Positions 45,505 to 53,706 of a DNA stretch of 64,000 nucleotides are shown one piece after another. A program made the position numbers and the translations under genes. This DNA is from Solwaraspora sp. WMMD406. GTDB taxonomy: Bacteria > Actinomycetota > Actinomycetes > Mycobacteriales > Micromonosporaceae. A model generated the notes under the pieces. The model made no database searches, was not told where the DNA came from, and saw nothing but the letters and a program-made list of their open reading frames with translations. The stretch's first letter is position 1. The number at the start of each line of letters is the position of its first letter. The stretch lies in contig NZ_JARUBF010000001.1 in NCBI RefSeq assembly GCF_029626025.1, positions 1,798,001-1,862,000 of the forward strand, in the 5' to 3' direction.

Positions 45505-47154
45505 ATGTTCACACGATCCCGGCACCGCTACGCGGCGGTCGCCGCCGGTCTGCTCGCCCTGTCCCTCAGCGTCGCCGCCTGCGGCAGCGGCGAGGAGACC
45601 GACGCCGAGGACCTGGACGGCAACAGGGTCGGCGCCATGGAGTCCTACGGCGTCGGCGACCAGTTCACGGCTACCGAGGCACTCAACTTCTCGATGCTCT
45701 ACAACAACCATCCCAACTACCCGATCGACAAGGAATGGCTCTTCTGGGATGAGCTGACCGAGCGCACCAACGTGTCTCTCGAAACGGTCGAGGTGCCGTT
45801 GAGTGACTACGAGCAGAAGCGCGGTCTGCTGATCGGCGCTGGCGACGCGCCGTTCATCATTCCCAAGACCTACCCGGGCCAGGAGTCGGCGTACGTCTCC
45901 AGCGGCGCGATCCTGCCGGTCAGCGACTACGTCGACCTGATGCCGCACTTCCAGGACAAGGTCGCCAAGTGGAACCTGCAGGGTGACCTCGACTCGCTGC
46001 GCCAGCAGGACGGCAAGTACTACCTGCTGCCCGGCCTGCACGAGGACGTCTGGACCGACTACACCATCGCGGTGCGCACCGACATCCTCGCCGAACTCGG
46101 CCTGGAAGAGCCGACCACCTGGGACGAGTTCCGGGAGATGCTGCGGGCGATGAAGGCCGCCTACCCGGACGTCTACCCGATGTCGGACCGGTGGAGCATC
46201 CCCACCCCGCTCGGCGCCCTGCAGAACATCATCGGCCCGTCGTACGGCTACGACACCATGGGCGGCTGGGGCTACCAGAACGCCTCGTTCAACCGGGAAG
46301 CCCAGGAGTTCGTCTTCACCGGCACCATGCCGGAATACAAGGAGATGGTGGAGTTCCTGCACTCGCTGGTCGAGGAGGGCCTGTTCGACCCGGAGAGCGT
46401 GACCCAGGACGACGACACCGCGATCCAGAAGCTTGCCACCGGCAAGTCCTTCGTGATCAGCACCAACGCGCAGACCCTGGTCAACGACTACCGCCCGGCG
46501 TTGGCGCAGAACAACCCGAACGCCACCATCGCGAAGATCACCCGGCCGGACAGCCCGGTCGGCTCGGTCAAGGCCGGCTCCCGGCTGGAGAACGGCATCA
46601 TGATCTCCAGCGAGGCCCGGGAGAGCGAGAACTTCGTCGCGATGATGCAGTTCATCGACTGGCTCTGGTACTCCGACGAGGGCCAGGAATTCGCCAAGTG
46701 GGGTGTCGAAGGTGTCACCCACACCAAGGACGCCGACGGCAAGTGGATCCTCGACGCCGACATCGACTTCATCGGGCTCAACCCCGACGGCAGCAAGCAC
46801 CTGCAGAAGGACTTCGGCTTCAGCAACGGGGTGTTCGCCTACGGCGGCACCACCGAGCTGCTGCAGTCCACGTTCTCCGAGGAGGAACTGCGGTTCCAGG
46901 AGGCGATGGGGCAGAAGGAGACCCTGCCGGTGTCGCCACCGAGGCCGTTCACCGAGGAGGAGCGGGAACAGGCCACCCTGTGGGAGACCCCGCTGAAGGA
47001 CTACGTCCAGCAGCAGACCCTGCAGTTCATCCTCGGCCAACGTGACCTGTCCGAATGGGACGCCTACGTCGCCGAGGTCGAGGGCAAGAACGCCCAGCAG
47101 TTCATCGACCTGGTCAACGGGGCGTACCAGCGGTACAAGGAAGAGCACGGCTGA
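45505..47154 (+). CDS. Oligosaccharide-binding lipoprotein, LplA type
   Basis: ATG 45505 follows GAAAGGAAG. The first 25 residues are a lipoprotein signal with the lipobox LSVAACGSG. The protein is long for a binding protein (549 aa), as in the LplA/YtcQ group: FSMLYNNHPNYPIDKEWLFW, GKYYLLPGLHEDVWTDYTIA, VRTDILAELGLEEPTTWDEF and MMQFIDWLWYSDEGQEFAKW. It captures oligosaccharides outside the cell and passes them to the two permeases. A terminator-like hairpin after its stop (47169-47201) may reduce expression of the enzymes further downstream. Confidence 0.95.
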   Translation: MFTRSRHRYAAVAAGLLALSLSVAACGSGEETDAEDLDGNRVGAMESYGVGDQFTATEALNFSMLYNNHPNYPIDKEWLFWDELTERTNVSLETVEVPLSDYEQKRGLLIGAGDAPFIIPKTYPGQESAYVSSGAILPVSDYVDLMPHFQDKVAKWNLQGDLDSLRQQDGKYYLLPGLHEDVWTDYTIAVRTDILAELGLEEPTTWDEFREMLRAMKAAYPDVYPMSDRWSIPTPLGALQNIIGPSYGYDTMGGWGYQNASFNREAQEFVFTGTMPEYKEMVEFLHSLVEEGLFDPESVTQDDDTAIQKLATGKSFVISTNAQTLVNDYRPALAQNNPNATIAKITRPDSPVGSVKAGSRLENGIMISSEARESENFVAMMQFIDWLWYSDEGQEFAKWGVEGVTHTKDADGKWILDADIDFIGLNPDGSKHLQKDFGFSNGVFAYGGTTELLQSTFSEEELRFQEAMGQKETLPVSPPRPFTEEEREQATLWETPLKDYVQQQTLQFILGQRDLSEWDAYVAEVEGKNAQQFIDLVNGAYQRYKEEHG

Positions 47155-47168
47155 CCACACCCGGGGGT

Positions 47169-47201
47169 GCCGGTCGCGTCCGTGGCAGGGACGCGACCGG
47201 C
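47169..47201 (+). terminator. Hairpin between binding protein and GH39 genes
   Basis: The 13-bp arms GCCGGTCGCGTCC and GGACGCGACCGGC enclose a 7-nt loop. Its position in mid-operon suggests partial termination or mRNA stabilisation, giving more binding protein than enzyme. Confidence 0.65.
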
Positions 47202-47238
47202 GCGGCTCCCGCCCGTGCACCGTCGTTGAGGAGCAGGC

Positions 47239-48768
47239 ATGGCCCGGATCGTCGTACCGCGGCAAGGCACCGGCACACTGCCGGACGCCTGGCGCGCCTG
47301 TGTCGGCACCGGCCGGCTCGACCTCGCCCTGCGCCGCGACTACCAGGAGTCCCTGGCGCTGATCCAACGCGAGATCGGCTTCCGCCACATCCGGGGACAC
47401 GGGCTGCTCAGCGACGGCGTCGGCATTCACCGCCCGTACGAACACACCGGCCGGCGCGGCGTGCACCACTCGTTCACCTACGCCGACCAGATCGTCGACG
47501 CCTACCTCGAGCTCGGCATCGCCCCCTTCGTCGAACTCGGCTTCATGCCCGAAGCGCTGGCCTCCGGCGAGCAGACCGTCTTCTGGTGGCGCGGCAACGT
47601 CACCCCGCCCCGCTCCGACACCGAATGGGCCGATCTGGTCCGCGCCACCATCGGCAACCTGGTCGACCGGTACGGCCTGGAGCAGGTCCGCACCTGGCCG
47701 ATCGAAGTGTGGAACGAACCCAACCTGGACATCTTCTGGCAAGGCGCCGACCAGGCCGCCTACCACCGGCTGTACGAGGTGACCGCGCACGCCGTCAAGG
47801 AGGTCGACGCCAGCCTGCAGGTCGGCGGGCCGGCGATCTCGCCCGGCGCCGACGAGTGGCTGGTGCCGTTCGCCGAGTACGTCACCGACCGCGACGTTCC
47901 GGTCGACTTCGTCAGCCGGCACGCGTACACCTCCGGGCCGGCCCAGCACGTGCCGTTCGGCACCCACCAGACCCTGATGCCCGCCGACCACCTGCTGGAG
48001 CAGTTCGCCAGCCCGCGCAAACACCTGGCCGGCACCGCCCTGGCCGACCTGCCGGTGCACATCACCGAGTTCAACTCCTCCTACCGGCCGGACAACCCGA
48101 TCCACGACACCGCGTTCCACGCCGCGTACCTGGCCCCGGTGGTCGCGGCCGGCGGTGACCTGGTCGACTCGTTCTCCTACTGGACGTTCAGCGACGTCTT
48201 CGAAGAGGTCGGCATCCCGGCCGCGATCTTCCACGGCGGATTCGGCCTGCTCACCCACCGACAGATCAGAAAACCCACCTTCCACCTGTACGCGTTCATG
48301 GCCCGGATGGGCCGTCAGGTGCTCACCCGGGGCACCGACCACCTGGTCACCCGCGACGACGACACCGGCCGGGTCACCGTGCTGGCCTGGGCGCCGGTCG
48401 ACGTCACCGACGCCACCGCGTCCCCGCAACGGCACACCGTCGCCCTGTCGGTCCCGGTGCGCGCCTCGTCCGGCTCGGCGTTCCTGCTGCGCTCGTCGGT
48501 CAGCGACGAAGCCGGCAACGCCTGGCGGGCCTGGGGCGAAATGGGCCGCCCCCGCTCGCCCCGACCAGCCCAGCTCGACGCGCTGCGTACCGCCGCCGAA
48601 CCGGCCCGTAGCCACTGCGCGCTGCCGGTCGTCGACGGCCGGGCCGACGTCGACCTGACCCTGGCCCGACACGAGGTCACCCTGGTCGAGATCACCCCGG
48701 TGATCGACGAGACCCCGCCGTGGTGGGACGAGCGCCGGCTACTGGGCGGAACCGGCCGCCATGAATGA
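47239..48768 (+). CDS. GH39 beta-xylosidase-like glycosidase
   Basis: ATG 47239 follows GAGGAG. The 509-aa protein has a TIM barrel with LALIQREIGFRHIRGHGLLS. Glu160 in IEVWNEPNLDIFW is the acid/base and Glu277 in PVHITEFNSSYRP the nucleophile, both in the GH39 context; VDFVSRHAYTS and DSFSYWTFSDVFEE are also typical. A C-terminal beta domain follows. There is no signal peptide, so it acts on xylo-oligosaccharides brought in by the importer. It overlaps the YesL-like gene by 8 nt. Confidence 0.93.
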   Translation: MARIVVPRQGTGTLPDAWRACVGTGRLDLALRRDYQESLALIQREIGFRHIRGHGLLSDGVGIHRPYEHTGRRGVHHSFTYADQIVDAYLELGIAPFVELGFMPEALASGEQTVFWWRGNVTPPRSDTEWADLVRATIGNLVDRYGLEQVRTWPIEVWNEPNLDIFWQGADQAAYHRLYEVTAHAVKEVDASLQVGGPAISPGADEWLVPFAEYVTDRDVPVDFVSRHAYTSGPAQHVPFGTHQTLMPADHLLEQFASPRKHLAGTALADLPVHITEFNSSYRPDNPIHDTAFHAAYLAPVVAAGGDLVDSFSYWTFSDVFEEVGIPAAIFHGGFGLLTHRQIRKPTFHLYAFMARMGRQVLTRGTDHLVTRDDDTGRVTVLAWAPVDVTDATASPQRHTVALSVPVRASSGSAFLLRSSVSDEAGNAWRAWGEMGRPRSPRPAQLDALRTAAEPARSHCALPVVDGRADVDLTLARHEVTLVEITPVIDETPPWWDERRLLGGTGRHE

Positions 48769-49450
48769 CCCGGTCACCGCCCAGCGGCAGTTCGGCACCG
48801 GACCGCTGTCGCGGATCGCCGCGATCGTCTACCGGCTGATCGTCGTCGAACTGCTCCTGCTGGCGTGCGTCCTGCCCGGCCTGGTGCCGGCGGTCCTGCT
48901 GGACCGCGACCCCAGCAACATCCCGCTCTACGCCGCCTGCGCGATCCCGCTCGGCCCGGCGTTGTCCGCCGCCCTGTACGCCATCGCACAGCACCGCCCC
49001 GACCTCACCGACCTCAACCCGGCGGTCGACTTCTGGCGTGGCTACCGGGCCAACCTCGGCGGCATCCTGCGGATCTGGCTGCCGCTGCTGGTCGCGTCGA
49101 CGATCGTCGCGGTCAACCTGGCCTGGTTCGACGCGGCCGGCGTACCGGCCTGGTGGGGGGCGCTGCTGGTGCTGGTCGCCGTCGCGGCCACGGCGTGGGG
49201 CGGTACGGCGCTGGTGATCACCTCGTTGTTCGCGTTCCGGGCCCGTGACGTGGCCCGGCTCGCCGCGTACTTCCTGACCCGTACGCCGGGCACCTCGCTC
49301 GGTGTGCTGGCGCTGGCGGTGGTGGCGGCCGGGATCACCGCGTACACCTCGGAGGCGGTCCTGGCGCTGGCCGGATCGGTGCTGGCGCTGCTGCTGCTGC
49401 GCACCGGCCGGCCGATGACCACGGCAATCGAGAAGGAGTTCACCCAGTGA
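48761..49450 (+). CDS. YesL-like (DUF624) membrane protein
   Basis: This 229-aa protein has five or six membrane helices, with the DUF624-like pattern IAAIVYRLIVVELLLLACVL, PLGPALSAALYAI, FWRGYRANLGGILRIWLPLL and a polar loop before FRARDVARLAAYFL. YesL proteins are regularly encoded with LplABC-type importers of plant oligosaccharides, though their action is unknown. It overlaps GH39 by 8 nt and GH42 by 4 nt, so the three are translationally linked. Confidence 0.9.
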   Translation: MNDPVTAQRQFGTGPLSRIAAIVYRLIVVELLLLACVLPGLVPAVLLDRDPSNIPLYAACAIPLGPALSAALYAIAQHRPDLTDLNPAVDFWRGYRANLGGILRIWLPLLVASTIVAVNLAWFDAAGVPAWWGALLVLVAVAATAWGGTALVITSLFAFRARDVARLAAYFLTRTPGTSLGVLALAVVAAGITAYTSEAVLALAGSVLALLLLRTGRPMTTAIEKEFTQ

Positions 49451-51483
49451 CGCTGCCGGCCGTCGCGAAGATCCCCTACGGCGGGGACTACAACCCCGAA
49501 CAGTGGCCGGAGGAGGTCTGGAAGGACGACTACCGGCTGTTCGAGCTGGCCCGGATCGACACCGTGACGCTCGGGGTGTTCGTCTGGGCACAGACCCAAC
49601 CATCACCGGACGTCTACGACTTCTCCACCTTGGACCGGGCGGTCGAGCGGGCGGTCGCCGAGGGACGGCAGATCTGCCTGGCCACCGGCACCGCCGCGCA
49701 TCCCGCCTGGCTGGCCCGTGTCCACCCGGACGTGACCCGCGTCGACTTCGAGGGCCGTCGGCGCCGTTTCGGCCAACGTCACAACTCCTGCCCCAGCTCC
49801 CCGGCGTACCGCCGATTCTCCACGGAGCTGGCCCGCCGCGTCGCGCAACGCTACGCGGCGACCCCAGGTCTGGTCGCCTGGCACGTCAACAACGAGTACG
49901 GCGGTGCCTGCTACTGCGGGCTGTGCGCCGCCAACTTCCGGGTCTGGCTACGCCAGCGGTACGGCAGCCTGGATGCGCTCAACCAGGCCTGGTACACCAC
50001 GTTCTGGTCGCACACCTTCACCGAGTGGGCGCAGATCGAGCCACCGTCGGCGTTGACCGAGCACTGGCGCGGACCGGACCACACCGCCTTCCAGGGCATC
50101 ACGCTGGACTACCTGCGGTTCATGTCCGAGGCGATGCTGACCAACTTCGTCGACGAGAAGGCGGCGATCCGCGAGTTCAGCCGCGACGTCCCGGTCACCA
50201 CCAACTTCATGGGCATGTACCGGCCGATCGACTACCACCGCTGGGCCGAGCATCTGGACTTCGCCTCGTGGGACAACTATCCGCCGGACGACCGGTCGGC
50301 GGCCCGGATGGCGTTCACCCACGACCTGATCCGAGGGCTGAAGGGCGGCCAGCCGTTCTGGCTGATGGAGCAGACTCCCAGCTACACCGCGAGCCGGGAC
50401 GTCAATCCATTGAAACGACCTGGTCTGATGCGGCTGTGGAGCTGGCAGGCGGTCGCGCACGGGGCCGACGCGGTGCTGTTCTTCCAGATGCGTGCCGGCC
50501 GGGGAGCCTGCGAGAAGTACCACGGGGCGGTGATCGGGCACGCCGGCCGGTCCGACACCCGGGTGTTCCGCGAGGTCACCGAGCTGGGCGCGGAGCTGGA
50601 CCGGCTCGGTGGGGCGACGCTCGGCGCGCGCACCCCGGCCCGGGTGGCGATCCTGTTCGACTGGGACAGCTGGTGGGCGTTGGAGATCTCCGACGGCCCG
50701 TCCCGACTGGTCCGCTACCAGCAGGTGGTGCTCGCCTACCACCGGGCACTGTGGGACGCCGGGGTGGACGTCGACGCGGTGCCGGTCACCGCCGACCTGT
50801 CCGGCTACGACGTGGTGGTCGCCCCCGCCCTGCACATGATCAAAGCTGACCTGGCGGCCCGCCTGGAGGAGGTGGCCCAGCGGGGTGGCACCGTGCTGGG
50901 GACGTACCTTTCCGGGCGGGTTGACCAGAACGACCAGGTGTTCCTGGCCGACGTGCCGGGCCCGCTGGCACCGCTGATGGGGATCCGGATCGACGAGTGG
51001 GATGCCCGGGGAGCAGACGTGGTCAACCCGGTGACCCTGGCGGCGGACGGCGCCCGGTCGCTCGTCTGCGCCGCCACGCTGCTGTTCGAGCTGGTCGTCC
51101 CGGCCGGTGCCGAGGTGGTGGGTCGCTACCAGGCCGACTTCTACGCCGGCACCCCGGCGGTCACCCGTCACCGGTTCGGCGCCGGTGAGGGCTGGTACGT
51201 CGCCACCGGGCTCGACCAGGCCGGGGTTTCCTGGGTGGTACGCCGGATTCTGGACCGGCACGGGCTGCTCGGCCCGTACGCCCACGTGCCGGATCTGGAG
51301 TCGGCGGTGCGGGTGGCCCCGGACGGGACCCGGCTGCGGTTCCTGCTCAACCACGGTGAGGAACCGGTCGAGTTGCCTGCCAGCGCCGCCGGGGTCGACC
51401 TGCTGACCGGGGTACGGGTAGCCGCCGGCGCGCCGCTGCGCCTGGACCGGTACGGCGTCCTCGTGCTGCGCGAGGAGAGCTGA
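49447..51483 (+). CDS. GH42 beta-galactosidase-like glycosidase (second copy)
   Basis: GTG 49447 overlaps the YesL stop in GTGA. The 678-aa protein starts KIPYGGDYNPEQWPEEVWKD. Glu150 in WHVNNEYGGACYCGLC is the acid/base and Glu308 in PFWLMEQTPSYTASRD the nucleophile. The CYCGLC loop probably carries the zinc-binding cysteines seen in many GH42 enzymes. A class-I-amidotransferase-like domain (VAILFDWDSWWALEISDGPS) and a C-terminal beta domain follow. It differs clearly from the first GH42 (24872-26941) in active-site surroundings (EQTPSY versus ESATGA), suggesting a different substrate such as arabinoxylan-derived or galacto-oligosaccharides. It is the last gene of the importer operon. Confidence 0.95.
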   Translation: MTLPAVAKIPYGGDYNPEQWPEEVWKDDYRLFELARIDTVTLGVFVWAQTQPSPDVYDFSTLDRAVERAVAEGRQICLATGTAAHPAWLARVHPDVTRVDFEGRRRRFGQRHNSCPSSPAYRRFSTELARRVAQRYAATPGLVAWHVNNEYGGACYCGLCAANFRVWLRQRYGSLDALNQAWYTTFWSHTFTEWAQIEPPSALTEHWRGPDHTAFQGITLDYLRFMSEAMLTNFVDEKAAIREFSRDVPVTTNFMGMYRPIDYHRWAEHLDFASWDNYPPDDRSAARMAFTHDLIRGLKGGQPFWLMEQTPSYTASRDVNPLKRPGLMRLWSWQAVAHGADAVLFFQMRAGRGACEKYHGAVIGHAGRSDTRVFREVTELGAELDRLGGATLGARTPARVAILFDWDSWWALEISDGPSRLVRYQQVVLAYHRALWDAGVDVDAVPVTADLSGYDVVVAPALHMIKADLAARLEEVAQRGGTVLGTYLSGRVDQNDQVFLADVPGPLAPLMGIRIDEWDARGADVVNPVTLAADGARSLVCAATLLFELVVPAGAEVVGRYQADFYAGTPAVTRHRFGAGEGWYVATGLDQAGVSWVVRRILDRHGLLGPYAHVPDLESAVRVAPDGTRLRFLLNHGEEPVELPASAAGVDLLTGVRVAAGAPLRLDRYGVLVLREES

Positions 51484-51535
51484 CCACCCCGCCGCTTCGT
51501 CCGTCGTGCCCGCGCGTAGCCCTGCGTCGATGTCG

Positions 51536-52150
51536 CTAACGGTCGTCTCGGAGGGCTTCGACGAGCCGCCAGAGAGCGGTCGCCGGGTTCGCTTTCGGTG
51601 GCTGATCCATGGCCTTGGCGCGCGCCGCCGCGTTCAGCACTCCGTCCCGGAAGTCGGAGAAGTCGAGCCGGGTCTTGTCCCAGCGGGGCAGTACAGCCCT
51701 CAGCCGAGCCTTGGCCTGGTTCGCGTTTGCCAGGTAGGTGGTGCAGGGCGCCTTGTGCATGATCAACCAGACCTCGAAACAGGGCGTGGACCAGAGCAGG
51801 GTGACGTCGCTGGCGTCCGCGTGGGTACTCGCCGGCCCAGTGTCGTAGTCGTCGACATCGCACACCGCCCACGCCTCGTCGTAGTCGTCCCGACTCCGCC
51901 GTGCCGCGGCACCCTTCACCACGTCGAGTGGGGAGCCGCGCTGCACGATAACGGTTACCCGTCCGGCATGTACCCACGGCTCCTGCTTGAGCGCGGTGAG
52001 ATAGTCGCGCTCGGTCGACTCGCCGTTGGTGGCGATGAGGATGGACCTGGCTTGTTCCCGATAGCCGACCCGGCGCCGCAGGGTGGTCTCACGACCGGTT
52101 CCGGGCACGACCGGGGTCCGACGAGCTCGGTCAGTGTGTCGCTTGGGCAT
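51536..52150 (-). CDS. RloB-like (AbiLii-like) protein, Toprim-type predicted nuclease
   Basis: ATG 52150 has GGGGA at 6-nt spacing (204 aa); a GTG at 52162 is possible. The RloB pattern is visible: YREQARSILIATNGESTERD with the Toprim-like acidic Glu, AWAVCDVDDYDTG with the DxD motif, and STPCFEVWLIMHKAPCTTYL. RloB proteins occur with AAA ATPases of the RloA type, and this pair corresponds to the lactococcal AbiL phage-exclusion system. The gene overlaps the ATPase stop by 20 nt. RloB is presumed to be the effector and RloA the sensor/regulator; that assignment is inference from related systems. Confidence 0.9.
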   Translation of the reverse strand: MPKRHTDRARRTPVVPGTGRETTLRRRVGYREQARSILIATNGESTERDYLTALKQEPWVHAGRVTVIVQRGSPLDVVKGAAARRSRDDYDEAWAVCDVDDYDTGPASTHADASDVTLLWSTPCFEVWLIMHKAPCTTYLANANQAKARLRAVLPRWDKTRLDFSDFRDGVLNAAARAKAMDQPPKANPATALWRLVEALRDDR

Positions 52151-53453
52151 CGAGTTCCCCACGGCCGACCAGCGCCTGCTCGAACAGGTCGGTGGACAGG
52201 TCAGGCACCCCGCCGTAGTTGCCGTTCAGATATCGGCGTGGCCGATTCTCGCCGGCACGACGTGGCCTGAAGTCGGTAAGTGGATACAGGACCGACGCCC
52301 CGTCGTTGTTTTTCTCCGTGAACCAGATCTGGTCTCGGAGGAGGACCTCCTCGGAGTCGAACGTACCGAGCAGGGTGACGTCGTGACTGGTGAAGAGAAG
52401 TTGGCTTCGGCGAGGATTCGTCGTCGAGGACTGGAACAGCCCGATCAACTTCGCGGTCAACATCGGATGCAGGCTAGCGTCGATCTCGTCGACGGTCATC
52501 AACCCGCCGTCGCGTAGCGTGTCCATGGCCACGATCGAAAGATCAAGTAGCTGTTGGGTGCCGGTCGATTCGTCGGCGAGGTCCAGTATGGTCTCGCCGT
52601 TCGCGCCCCGATGGGTGAACTTCAGTCGCCGACCCTCGACCTCTCCGATCTGGCGTGATGCCGTCCGGTCGAGGGCATACGCTTCCTCATCGGCGATGGC
52701 GAGCACCTCTCGGTGGTACTGCTCCACCCGTACATCGAGAATGCCTAGGTCAGCGGCTTGCAGGAGGGCGACCAGATGGCGCTGCTCCGGTGTACCGTCC
52801 GGCCAGGCATGAGCCATGGCACCGAAGTACAGGACACTGGGGCGTCGACGGCTGCGGAGACCTCGGAACCAGAGGTACACCTGCTGCAGCGGGTCGCTCG
52901 TCGTGGCTGTCGGTGCTGGCGTCCGGTGGGTGAAGCGGGCAGCGGTAGACAGATACAACGCCGTCGGGGCGGTAATCTCGGCGATCTTCTCCAGATCGCC
53001 GTGTCGTCCGGACTGCTCACCCCAGGCGAACTGGTCACCGTCTCGTTCGAAAATCCGGCGCTTCTTCTTCAACGGGTAGTGGTACAACCACTCCTCCACC
53101 ACCCGTTCGTTGTCGATGGTGCACCCATAGGTGTGCCGGATTCCGTTGAGTAGCAAATCGACCACGTAACGAGACGGGCTGGTGACGAACTCGGGCTCCA
53201 ACCGGAATGGACGCCGGGGCAGCCCGAGGCCGGGCTCGACCCGACGATCCGAGTCGACCGCGAGATCCCGCAGAAACGACAGCGCGTCCAGCAGGTTGGA
53301 CTTGCCGGAGGCGTTCGCCCCGAACACCCCCGCGACCGGCACCGCCTCGACGACCGACGGGTCCCCGGCGTCGGACCCGTAGACCGGCGTGAGGTTGAGC
53401 TGTTGCTCGTCGCGGAACGAGCGATGGTTCGCGAAACGGAAACTGAGCAACAT
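52131..53453 (-). CDS. RloA-like (AbiLi-like) AAA/ABC-type ATPase
   Basis: The frame is open to 53963, but the family start MLLSFRFANHRSFRDEQQLN at ATG 53453 is clear (440 aa). Walker A is GVFGANASGKSNLLDALSFL, the ABC-type signature lies in LADESTGTQQLLDLSI, Walker B is LMTVDEIDASLHPML, and the switch His is in LLFTSHDVTLLG. This is the overcoming-lysogenization-defect/AAA_15-like class that partners with nuclease-like proteins in phage defence. With the overlapping RloB gene it forms a complete two-gene AbiL/RloAB unit, set between the carbohydrate operon and an oxidase gene and having no mobility genes beside it. Confidence 0.92.
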   Translation of the reverse strand: MLLSFRFANHRSFRDEQQLNLTPVYGSDAGDPSVVEAVPVAGVFGANASGKSNLLDALSFLRDLAVDSDRRVEPGLGLPRRPFRLEPEFVTSPSRYVVDLLLNGIRHTYGCTIDNERVVEEWLYHYPLKKKRRIFERDGDQFAWGEQSGRHGDLEKIAEITAPTALYLSTAARFTHRTPAPTATTSDPLQQVYLWFRGLRSRRRPSVLYFGAMAHAWPDGTPEQRHLVALLQAADLGILDVRVEQYHREVLAIADEEAYALDRTASRQIGEVEGRRLKFTHRGANGETILDLADESTGTQQLLDLSIVAMDTLRDGGLMTVDEIDASLHPMLTAKLIGLFQSSTTNPRRSQLLFTSHDVTLLGTFDSEEVLLRDQIWFTEKNNDGASVLYPLTDFRPRRAGENRPRRYLNGNYGGVPDLSTDLFEQALVGRGELDAQATH

Positions 53454-53706
53454 GACGACGATCACCCCGGCCTCTGAGCTGCTTGGACCTCCATCTTGCG
53501 AGTAAACCACGCGGAAGCATCTGTGACGGCGTGCGCAGGGCCGAGACGCGCAGACCCGTGGGACGCGTGATGAGGCTTGGCGTACGCCGGACGGGTGATC
53601 TGGGCCCGAGGGACACGAGTGGCCCGTGACCAGTGGCAGGGTCGGTGCGGTAGCCGGGGCGGCAGAGGCCGCTGAACCGGACGGTGCCGGCGGGGGAGCG
53701 CGGACG

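Noticed and set aside
45466-48672. 1068-codon minus-strand frame opposite the binding protein and GH39
   Set aside because: It is antisense to two fully recognisable genes, lacks domains and is a GC-rich shadow.
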